DNA of 6,451 nt from JBBRWO01 sp038249135 (lineage in GTDB: Bacteria; Actinomycetota; Coriobacteriia; Anaerosomatales; JAAXUF01), in NCBI GenBank assembly GCA_038249135.1, contig JBBRWO010000122.1:1-6451 (forward strand), read 5' to 3'. The notes beneath the pieces are model-generated. The model was given only the letters and a program-made list of their open reading frames with translations, was not told where the DNA came from and made no database searches. Shown here in pieces: positions 1 to 5,932 of this stretch. The position numbers and the translations under genes are program-made. How positions within the stretch are numbered: the first letter of the stretch is position 1; each line of letters opens with the position of its first letter.

Positions 1-514
1 CGCAAATCCGGTTTCAGCTCGACATCAACCGGGGTGCCCCACACCGCCCCGGTAAGAACATACGTGAGATCCCGCACGTGAAAGGTGACGGTTTCGAGGG
101 CAGCCAGGTCCTCGTAATCAGCACTCAGGTCTCGGTAGTGAATTCGCGGTTAGCGCCGAACCACCCGGTGGCAGCGATCAGCGAACCGACGCCGACGGCG
201 AGCGAAATAGTCACTACGTTCGGCTCGCTGACGACGAGCACTGCCCCGGCGAGCAGAATCCCGACTGCAAGACCCCCGAGGGTTTGCAGGGCATTTCTCA
301 CCGAACCCATCAGCGTGGGGTACATGCTCACGAGGGCGCCGAGCGGCGCGTAGTAGGGGTAATCGTCGGCGACCCCGGGCAAATATGGCGCCACAGACCA
401 CGCAATGCCAACGGCGACGGCGGCTTTGGCTGCCTGCAGCATGCGTGACTTGGTTATCTGCGATTTCAACCGCCACGCAGTTCTTTTCGCTGGTCCCAGC
501 GTGATTCCTGTCAT
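1..514 (-). pseudogene. FUSC-family (aromatic acid exporter-like) membrane protein, internally deleted and frame-shifted
   Basis: The first part (ATG at 514, 129 residues to a TGA at 125-127) has a basic N-terminus and about four hydrophobic segments (roughly residues 27-44, 55-67, 78-95, 99-117). The stretch YYAPLGALVSMYPTLMGSVR is typical of the N-terminal half of FUSC-type exporters. Right at the stop, another minus-strand frame (about 143 to the left edge) encodes a 47-residue segment with DYEDLAALETVTFHVRDLT, which resembles the conserved C-terminal cytoplasmic part of the same family. That second frame is closed upstream by a TAA near 150, so the switch lies between about 127 and 150. 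Intact members are usually over 300 residues, so the middle appears lost as well as the frame. No clear Shine-Dalgarno sequence precedes ATG 514. Family assignment is from recognised sequence style; loss of function is inferred. An assembly error is the alternative. Confidence 0.6.
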
Positions 515-654
515 TGTTGATCCGTTCGATAACAGCGACCACGGGGCGATCGTTGCCTTACCACGGTAGTGGCCGAACTAGGGAATCTCCCGGCGGCTGA
601 GCAACAGCCATACCGCCAACTGACATCGCCGCTCGTCACGGAACACGCATCCGC

Positions 655-660
655 TACCAT
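655..660 (+). promoter_or_regulatory. Candidate -10 element for a leaderless ppk2 transcript
   Basis: TACCAT fits TANNNT and ends 6 nt before the ppk2 ATG at 667. No purine-rich ribosome binding site lies in the preceding 20 nt (the bases just upstream are CGACCC). This is the layout seen for leaderless genes in actinobacteria. No good -35 hexamer is visible at the normal distance, so confidence is limited. Confidence 0.35.
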
Positions 661-666
661 CGACCC

Positions 667-1518
667 ATGTCGAAGACAGTGTGGTCAGAGAAGCCGAGCG
701 ATCTCCATCGGGTGGAACCCGGATTCCAGCTCACGGATGTCGACCCAGGGGCGACACCCGGAATCAACGCCACCAAACGGTCTGGCACCGCCCTCCGGCT
801 GAAGCAGGAGGGCACCCTGCGCGATCTGCAGGGCAAGTTCTTCGCCGACAGCACCGTCGGTGGCACGGGCTCCCTGCTGCTTGTTCTGCAGGGAATGGAC
901 ACCTCCGGCAAGGGCGGGATCGTCACCCACTCGCTCGCCGGAATGAGCGCCTCCGGCGTGGTTGTGCACGGTTTCAAGGCACCCTCCCCTGAGGAGCTGA
1001 AGCACGGCTTCCTCTGGCGCGTGCGCAAGAGACTCCCCGAGCCCGGGATGGTGGGCGTCTTTGATCGTTCACACTATGAAGACGTGTTGGCCGCACGCGT
1101 GCGTCACCTTGCTGACCCGAAGACGCTCGACCGGCGATATCGCCAGATCAACACCTTCGAGCAACAAGCGACGGACAACGGAACCACGATCATCAAGGTG
1201 ATGCTCCAGATGAGCGAAGAGGAGCAGAGGCGGCGCCTGGTTGCCCGGCTTCGTCACGAGTCCAAGTTGTGGAAGTACAACCCGAGCGACGTCGACGACC
1301 GCGAGCTGTGGCGCCAGCTTCAGGAGGCCTACCAGATCGCCCTCGAACGAACGTCGACCGATCACGCGCCGTGGCTGGTCGTTCCTGCGGACCACAAGTG
1401 GTATTCGCGACTGGCCGTGCAGCAAATCATCATCGACAAGCTACTGGAGTTCAACCTGGACTGGCCCGAGCCCGACTACGACCTGGCCGAAGAGCGGATG
1501 CGCGTCGCCGCCACGTAA
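667..1518 (+). CDS. ppk2: PPK2-family polyphosphate kinase (polyphosphate:nucleotide phosphotransferase)
   Basis: A cytosolic enzyme of 283 residues, normal for a single-domain PPK2, that transfers phosphate between polyphosphate and nucleotides, typically making ADP/ATP or GDP/GTP from polyphosphate. The Walker A loop is GMDTSGKGG (residues 76-84). The Walker B region is GVFDRSHYEDVL (130-141), with the SHYEDVL form found in PPK2 proteins of the AMP/ADP-phosphorylating type. An arginine-rich lid follows (RRRLVARLRHESKLWKY, 188-204), and the C-terminal PADHKWYSR (240-248) is a typical family block. Which nucleotide it prefers cannot be read from the sequence. The ATG at 667 lacks a Shine-Dalgarno sequence but gives the usual N-terminus for actinobacterial homologues. 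The gene stands alone: divergent from the FUSC remnant and convergent with the ABC1 kinase gene, with no intrinsic terminator visible in the 114-bp gap. Confidence 0.95.
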   Translation: MSKTVWSEKPSDLHRVEPGFQLTDVDPGATPGINATKRSGTALRLKQEGTLRDLQGKFFADSTVGGTGSLLLVLQGMDTSGKGGIVTHSLAGMSASGVVVHGFKAPSPEELKHGFLWRVRKRLPEPGMVGVFDRSHYEDVLAARVRHLADPKTLDRRYRQINTFEQQATDNGTTIIKVMLQMSEEEQRRRLVARLRHESKLWKYNPSDVDDRELWRQLQEAYQIALERTSTDHAPWLVVPADHKWYSRLAVQQIIIDKLLEFNLDWPEPDYDLAEERMRVAAT

Positions 1519-1632
1519 GCGTCACGATCCGCGCCGCAGAAGATTCGCGCCAACGTCGGTACGCAAGGAGGTCGTCAGGTTGAAACTGGCGTTGCCGCGC
1601 ATCGGGTAGGTAATCATCTGGCGGGCGGTTGC

Positions 1633-3342
1633 CTAGGGCAGGGGCCCGCGCCGCGCAACGATCCCCGCGAACAGGGCGTGGAACAGCGGGAACGCAGAAA
1701 CCACCATGAGCACCGTTCCGAACACGACATCCTCGGCACGCAGCATGACGCCGCCGATCAGTAGTGCGGCAAACAGGATCGCCGAGATGATCTGACGTCC
1801 CGTTCGCTCGATGTTGCCGAGGCGACGCTCGAGCCGAGGGGTCTGCACAGAGACCGTGCCCTCTTCGATCCGCGTCGTGAGGTTATCGAGTCGCTGGGGC
1901 AGCCGCGCGATGATACCCGCGGCCGACACCGCGCGCTTCGCGACATCCTGAACCAGGTTTCCGCCCTCGGCCCGAATCAGCTGGGCGGAGTATGGCTCGA
2001 CGGCATTCCAGATGTTGAAGGCAGGGTCGAGCGAGCTGCACATACCCGACGTCAGTGACATCGCACGGATGATGAGCAGGAAGTTCTCCGGCAACTGAAA
2101 CGGCAGTGAGCGAACGACATCACCGAACTCGTTCGCGAAGGCGCGGAACTCTCGCGGATCGACGTCTTGCAACTCGGCGAAACCCATACCGCCGAACCGG
2201 GCGAACAGCTTTGTCATGGCGCGCTCGAGCTCGGCGGTGTCAGCAGACGGCAGGAGCACGCCCACACCACGGATGCCGTCCACCATTCCCTTGCCGTTGC
2301 GGGACGCGGCCGCGATCAGCAGCTTCCGTAGCCCTCCTCGCAGAGCGCCGGGCACCTCCCCCATCATCCCGAAATCGATGAAGGTGAACCTCCAGGCCCG
2401 GCTTTCGTTCGAACTATCCTCGCCGGCGCCACTGAGCGGCGTAACGAAGATGTTGCCGGGGTGCGGGTCAGCGTGGAAGTAGCCGTGGAGGAAAAGCTGA
2501 TCGAACATGACGGCCGCGAACTCGGTGGCGACGTCGGACGGGTCGATGCCGGCGGCTCTCAGCCCATCGACATCGTTGATCTTGATCGCGGTGACATCCT
2601 GCAGAGTCAGCACCCGCCGCGTCGTGCGCTCCCACACCAGCTCGGGAACACCGACCCGGGCGTCGTCCGTGAAGTCCTGCGCGAACCGCTCGGCGCTTGT
2701 TGCCTCGTGCAGGTAATCGATCTCCTCAAGGCTCGTCGACGCGAACTCCTCGACGAGGGTGGGCATGTCGACCCGATCCGAGACGAGGCGCACACGACTG
2801 AGCCAGCCGGCAACGCGGCGAAGCGCGCGGAGGTCGACGTCGACGATCTCGCCGATGCCCGGACGCTGAATCTTCACGACGACGTCGAGCAGGCCCGTCT
2901 CCGCGGCATCCATTTCTGAGAGTCGCGCGCGGTGGACCTGACCGAGGGATGCCGCCGCGAGCGGAGTCGGATCGACGAACGAGAACGCACGCTCCAGCGT
3001 CACGCCCAACTCGGCCTCGGCGAGGGCCCGGATCTCCGGGAAGGGTACCGGCGGAACCTCGTCTTGCAGACCCTCGAGTTCCTTGGTGATCTCGGGCGGC
3101 AGCACGTCGAGTCGTGACGACATGAACTGGCCGACCTTGATCATGAGGCCACCCAGGTCGACCGCGAGCACGTGGAAGTGCTGCGCGAGTCGCTGGAGGC
3201 GCCTCGCGCGGCTGCGTGCTGATAACCGCGCGAGCCCGACCCGCGGGAGAAACAGTTCATACCACCAGGCCTGCACCAGATAGCGAGCGGCGAACCGCAT
3301 GATTCTGCGGTAGCGGGCGCGCATGTCCCCGACGTCGGTCAT
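1633..3342 (-). CDS. ABC1/AarF/UbiB-family atypical protein kinase-like protein, membrane-anchored
   Basis: A 569-residue protein with all hallmarks of the UbiB/ABC1 (ADCK) fold. It has the KxGQ motif KVGQ (69-72), the alanine-rich nucleotide loop AAASLGQVHRA (129-139), the ATP-binding lysine in VVVKIQRPG (K157), the ExD motif EID (207-209), the catalytic-loop equivalent HADPHPGN (290-297) and the metal-binding DFG (323-325). Two hydrophobic segments at about 517-535 and 539-562 form the C-terminal membrane hairpin typical of the family. Family members bind ATP and support isoprenoid-quinone or lipid metabolism; some act as ATPases rather than protein kinases. The substrate here is unknown. 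The gene lies 48 bp downstream of padR on the same strand, suggesting an operon. The ATG at 3342 has only a weak ribosome binding site; an in-frame ATG at 3324 (residue 7), preceded by GGGG, is a possible alternative. A mini-ORF overlaps the 3342 start. Confidence 0.93.
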   Translation of the reverse strand: MTDVGDMRARYRRIMRFAARYLVQAWWYELFLPRVGLARLSARSRARRLQRLAQHFHVLAVDLGGLMIKVGQFMSSRLDVLPPEITKELEGLQDEVPPVPFPEIRALAEAELGVTLERAFSFVDPTPLAAASLGQVHRARLSEMDAAETGLLDVVVKIQRPGIGEIVDVDLRALRRVAGWLSRVRLVSDRVDMPTLVEEFASTSLEEIDYLHEATSAERFAQDFTDDARVGVPELVWERTTRRVLTLQDVTAIKINDVDGLRAAGIDPSDVATEFAAVMFDQLFLHGYFHADPHPGNIFVTPLSGAGEDSSNESRAWRFTFIDFGMMGEVPGALRGGLRKLLIAAASRNGKGMVDGIRGVGVLLPSADTAELERAMTKLFARFGGMGFAELQDVDPREFRAFANEFGDVVRSLPFQLPENFLLIIRAMSLTSGMCSSLDPAFNIWNAVEPYSAQLIRAEGGNLVQDVAKRAVSAAGIIARLPQRLDNLTTRIEEGTVSVQTPRLERRLGNIERTGRQIISAILFAALLIGGVMLRAEDVVFGTVLMVVSAFPLFHALFAGIVARRGPLP

Positions 3343-3356
3343 CGAATCTCGGTCAT
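3339..3356 (-). other. Five-codon mini-ORF overlapping the ABC1 kinase start
   Basis: ATG at 3356 opens a frame encoding MTEIR whose TGA (3341-3339) overlaps the kinase ATG in an ATGA arrangement. GGAG at 3365-3362 sits 5 nt before this ATG, a better ribosome binding site than the kinase start has. The octamer ATGACCGA occurs at both starts (3356-3349 and 3342-3335), a 14-bp direct repeat that could have created the arrangement. A role in translational coupling is an inference; chance duplication is the alternative. Confidence 0.35.
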
Positions 3357-3390
3357 CTATTCTCCGCGGCGCCGTTGTGCTGGGGCACGC

Positions 3391-3972
3391 TCAGTCTTGA
3401 GCGAGGATGGAGTAAAGCTTACGACGCGCTTCTTCGAGAACGTCGACGGCCTGTTTCACCTGCTCGGGGTTGCCGGTGCGCCCGACCTGCGCTGCGGCCT
3501 GGGCCAGGTCAAGGCCTGCCTTGGGCAGCGCGGTCGCACGCCCGCCGTCCCGGGCGCTGTCCCGAGCGCCCGGTGCCTCCCATGGTGCCGGCTGATCGGC
3601 CGCGGCCTCTGCTACCTGCCGTCCCTCGTCCGTGAGGGAGTAGGTCTTGCGACCGTTGGACTCCTCGGCGCTGATCAAACCCTCGTCCGCGAGCAGTTGA
3701 AGCGTCGGATAGACCGAGCCGGGGCTCGGCTTCCACGCGCCGCCACTGCGTTCCTCGATCTCGTGGATGATCTGGTAGCCGTGCATCGGCTTCTCGACAA
3801 GGAGGGCTAGCACCGCCGCGCGCACGTCGCCTCGTCCCATCCTCATGCCGGCCTTGCGGTCGAACTGTCCGCGAAACTGTTCCATCGCTTCCCACACCGC
3901 GTTGGCGGGCCAGCCTTCACCGGCGCCGCTCCTGCGTCCGGAGAACCTATCGCCCATAAATGAATTGCTCAT
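3391..3972 (-). CDS. PadR-family winged-helix transcriptional regulator
   Basis: A 193-residue DNA-binding regulator. The winged helix covers about residues 48-122: RAAVLALLVEKPMHGYQIIH, then PGSVYPTLQLLADEGLI and the wing RKTYSLTDEGR. This is the classic PadR pattern of HGY, a YPxLxxLxxEGL recognition helix and YxLTxxG. The wing is followed by a proline/alanine/arginine-rich linker (about 127-150) and a C-terminal helix (about 168-190), probably for dimerisation. The N-terminal 40 residues are glycine-rich with an aromatic patch (WEAMEQFRGQF). The start at 3972 is chosen because AGGAGG lies 6 nt upstream; an in-frame ATG at 3999 would put that site inside the coding region. PadR proteins are usually ligand-responsive repressors of an adjacent gene and of themselves. 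The ABC1 kinase 48 bp downstream is the obvious partner. The inducer is unknown. Confidence 0.92.
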   Translation of the reverse strand: MSNSFMGDRFSGRRSGAGEGWPANAVWEAMEQFRGQFDRKAGMRMGRGDVRAAVLALLVEKPMHGYQIIHEIEERSGGAWKPSPGSVYPTLQLLADEGLISAEESNGRKTYSLTDEGRQVAEAAADQPAPWEAPGARDSARDGGRATALPKAGLDLAQAAAQVGRTGNPEQVKQAVDVLEEARRKLYSILAQD

Positions 3973-3978
3973 GATTTT

Positions 3979-3984
3979 CCTCCT
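3979..3984 (-). promoter_or_regulatory. Ribosome binding site of padR
   Basis: AGGAGG on the minus strand with a 6-nt spacer to ATG 3972. It decides the start codon against the upstream in-frame ATG at 3999. Confidence 0.8.
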
Positions 3985-4019
3985 CAGCGCCGTAGCCATC
4001 CATGCTCGACGATACCTAA

Positions 4020-4029
4020 CGATATATCG
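4020..4029. promoter_or_regulatory. Perfect palindrome, candidate PadR operator
   Basis: CGATATATCG is a perfect 10-bp palindrome 48 bp upstream of the padR start. A related half site, CGATAC, lies 10 bp away at 4010-4015. It is AT-rich within GC-rich DNA, and the minus strand reads TATCGT (TANNNT) at 4024-4019, so the palindrome could overlap a -10 element. Autoregulation by PadR proteins through promoter-overlapping palindromes is common; binding here is an inference. Confidence 0.4.
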
Positions 4030-4102
4030 GTGAACCGGGTGAGGCGAGAGTGTCTGCCCATATTCCCAGCCAGCTCGCGGACCTCGCTGAGGCCCCTGTC
4101 AC

Positions 4103-4115
4103 CCGAGAATCTCGG
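4103..4115. repeat. Hyphenated inverted repeat upstream of the DUF2254 gene
   Basis: CCGAGA and TCTCGG arms of 6 bp are separated by a single base (4109). It lies about 100 bp before the DUF2254 start and 130 bp before the padR start. No T-run follows, so it looks like a protein-binding site rather than a terminator. The regulator is unknown. Confidence 0.35.
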
Positions 4116-4165
4116 AAGCCGGGATCAGCTGGAGTCACACGACATGGTTGAATATTGCCGCAGAG

Positions 4166-4178
4166 CGACTAGCAGTCG
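4166..4178. repeat. Inverted repeat just upstream of the DUF2254 ribosome binding site
   Basis: CGACT and AGTCG arms are separated by AGC. It overlaps a weak promoter-like pair: TTGAAT at 4148-4153, a 16-bp spacer, then TAGCAG at 4170-4175. The -10 match is poor. An operator over a DUF2254 promoter is possible, but 5-bp arms can arise by chance. Confidence 0.25.
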
Positions 4179-4198
4179 TGAATCATCGCACCAGCATC

Positions 4199-4206
4199 GG
4201 AGGAGG
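4199..4206 (+). promoter_or_regulatory. Ribosome binding site of the DUF2254 gene
   Basis: GGAGGAGG with a 7-nt spacer to ATG 4214. It fixes that start over an in-frame TTG at 4148, which would place the site inside the coding sequence. Confidence 0.8.
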
Positions 4207-4213
4207 CCACCGT

Positions 4214-5572
4214 ATGAAACGAACAATGTTCTTGCGCGCTCGGGAGTCTTTCTGGTTTCTCCCCACTGTCTTTGGAATCATGGCCATCCTTCTCGCACAG
4301 GGATTGGTGTTGTTTGATCGCGCGTTGATTGGCAACGGCGTCACCGGCGCGTTCTTCCTCGATGCGTTGAGCGCGAGCGGCGGACGAGCGATTCTCTCGA
4401 TCATCGGAGCGTCGATGCTCACCGTTGCGGGCACAACGTTCTCGATAACCATCTCCGTACTCGCAACGACGTCATCAACGTACGGCCCGAGACTGGTGCG
4501 TAACTTCATGGCCGACAGGGCCAATCAGTTCGTACTGGCCATATTCACCTCAACGTTTCTGTACTCGCTCGTGGTTCTACAATCCGTGCACACCCAGGTC
4601 GAGGACAACGACAGTTTCGTTCCGATCACAGCGGTCTTTTTCGCCGTGCTACTCGCCGTGCTTGATGTGGCCGTGCTGGTGTTCTTCATCCACCACATCG
4701 CAGACTCGGTGCAGATCACCACCCTGCAACGCCGAGTTCAGGATGACCTCACCGCCACAATCGACCTGCTCTACCCAGACGAGCAAGAAGATCTGGCCAC
4801 CACAGCCGGCATCATCTCCTTCGCTCAGCCGACCGTGATCCCATCCGTCGCGGGAGGTTACGTGCAAGCAGTCGATCTGAAGAAGCTGGTACGCATCGCG
4901 TCGTCCCACCGAAGCGTCATCACCGTGACCGCGATGCCGGGCACACATGTTGTCCCGGGCGAACCGTTGGTGGAGGTAGTCAGTTCCGACGGGAACGGTA
5001 CTGCCGACGGTCAGCTGGATCGAGAAATTCAATCGGCCTTCACTCTCGGCTCCGCCCGAACTCCCCACCAGGATATCCAGTTCGCCTTGCAACAGCTCGT
5101 CGAGATAGCGGTGCGCGGTCTCGCTTCCGGTGCGAATGACCCGTACACCGCCGTGAGCGCACTGGATCTTGCAGGAGAGAGCCTCATCCCGCTGTTCCGT
5201 CGTGCCGTCCCGTCATCCCACCTGGCAGACGATGACGGTGTAGCCCGTGTGACCTGCGTGTGGCCAACCGCTGAGGAGCTGGCCGGTGGGATTTTCGCCG
5301 CGATTAGAACCTATGGTCTCGAGCATCCGATGGTTATTCGCTCTGCACTGCGCCTCGCGGATCGTCTCAGTCGCGCCTCATCCACACGGTCACGACGAAC
5401 GCGCGTTGTCAACGAGACTGACAAACTCATCGCGGCGTACGAAGCTTCCGCACCTGACCCGGACACGATGGAGCGTATTCGAGCCCTCGCCGCCCCCGTG
5501 CTGGGTTCGGCATCAGACAACGCGACAGAGCCCACGGCTAGTGATGCTCGAGGGCCGGGGGACGCGGGGTAA
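4214..5572 (+). CDS. DUF2254-family multi-spanning membrane protein
   Basis: A 452-residue protein of the uncharacterised DUF2254 family. Four hydrophobic segments are visible (about residues 14-34, 58-82, 104-124, 136-162), followed by a soluble C-terminal half. Family-typical blocks are GTTFSITISVL with the TYGPRLVRNFMADRANQFVL region (73-108), and RTPHQDIQFALQQLVEIAVR with GLASGANDPYTAVSALD (282-318). The segment 212-256 (SVAGGYVQAVD ... PGTHVVPGEPLVEV) reads like a small beta domain. The tail from about 433 is acidic, glycine-rich and low in complexity. No enzymatic motif is recognised and no function is established that I know of; a membrane sensing or transport role would be a guess. 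The start at 4214 rests on the strong ribosome binding site. The gene is divergent from padR and shares its 241-bp spacer. No convincing terminator follows. Confidence 0.88.
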   Translation: MKRTMFLRARESFWFLPTVFGIMAILLAQGLVLFDRALIGNGVTGAFFLDALSASGGRAILSIIGASMLTVAGTTFSITISVLATTSSTYGPRLVRNFMADRANQFVLAIFTSTFLYSLVVLQSVHTQVEDNDSFVPITAVFFAVLLAVLDVAVLVFFIHHIADSVQITTLQRRVQDDLTATIDLLYPDEQEDLATTAGIISFAQPTVIPSVAGGYVQAVDLKKLVRIASSHRSVITVTAMPGTHVVPGEPLVEVVSSDGNGTADGQLDREIQSAFTLGSARTPHQDIQFALQQLVEIAVRGLASGANDPYTAVSALDLAGESLIPLFRRAVPSSHLADDDGVARVTCVWPTAEELAGGIFAAIRTYGLEHPMVIRSALRLADRLSRASSTRSRRTRVVNETDKLIAAYEASAPDPDTMERIRALAAPVLGSASDNATEPTASDARGPGDAG

Positions 5573-5607
5573 GGCCGAATTCGTGTTTCGGTCAGAGTTA
5601 TTCCGAT

Positions 5608-5810
5608 TTAGCCCTTCGTCAACGTCTTCAACCGGTGATCCGTCTCACAGAGCGTCATGGCGAGCCTTTCCCAGCCGGAGGTGCCGCAGGTGACGTCTGT
5701 CACGGCGAGGTATTCCTGCTGTGCTCTCGTGGGTCGGTAGCGGCCACGGTAGAAGTTGAGAATCTCACCGGTAAACGGGTCGAGAGAAGGCGTGACTGCG
5801 CCACCACGGC
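5608..5810 (-). pseudogene. Coding-looking stretch without a usable start, possible gene remnant
   Basis: On the minus strand an open frame ends at TAA 5610-5608. Its last 65 or so residues read like a real protein (PSLDPFTGEILNFYRGRY, then TRAQQEYLAVTDVTCGTSGW), and roughly three quarters of the third codon positions are G or C. The frame stays open to a GTG at 5910, but the part upstream of 5811 is occupied by a strong intrinsic terminator and has an implausible composition. Between 5810 and an internal GTG near the C-terminal third no start codon is available. I do not recognise the family. It may be the 3' end of a gene whose front was lost, a short gene with an internal start, or noncoding sequence. 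The rest of 5573-5932 shows nothing else I can support apart from the terminator. Confidence 0.3.
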
Positions 5811-5842
5811 AAAAGCCGCCTCCGGAATTCTCCGGAAACGGC
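5811..5842 (-). terminator. Intrinsic terminator downstream of the copper ATPase gene
   Basis: Read on the minus strand, GCCGTTTCCGGA (5842-5831) pairs with TCCGGAGGCGGC (5826-5815) over all 12 positions, two of them G-U wobbles, around a four-base loop GAAT. TTTT (5814-5811) follows at once. It lies about 90 nt after the stop of the minus-strand ATPase gene, which it most likely terminates. On the plus strand the hairpin is not followed directly by a T-run. Confidence 0.8.
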
Positions 5843-5932
5843 CTCTGCCCTGCTATTTTCTGTGTGGATTGATCGCGAGACCTGTCCCGGCCCGCAACTC
5901 GGTCCACCACGACACCATTCGCGCCGCGCCTG

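Noticed and set aside
538..566. Direct repeat ACCACGG at 538-544 and 560-566, about two helical turns apart, between FUSC and ppk2.
   Set aside because: Seven bases is short for this GC content and no promoter is aligned with it.
1519..1632. Search for a bidirectional terminator between ppk2 and the ABC1 kinase gene.
   Set aside because: No stem longer than about 3-4 bp and no run of T or A is present.
2461..2919. Long plus-strand open frame of 152 codons opposite the ABC1 kinase gene.
   Set aside because: It is antisense to a gene with every family motif intact; its protein has no recognisable domain and reflects high-GC frame shadowing.
5575..5591. Stem CCGAA/TTCGG just after the DUF2254 stop as a terminator.
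   Set aside because: Only 5 bp with a 7-nt loop and no T-run after it.
140..5830. Three GAATTC sites (140, 5577, 5825), each near a gene junction or end, suggesting a chimera of restriction fragments.
   Set aside because: About one site is expected by chance at this composition, and the site at 5825 is an integral part of a well-formed terminator hairpin. Only the site at 140 coincides with a broken gene; it is mentioned there.
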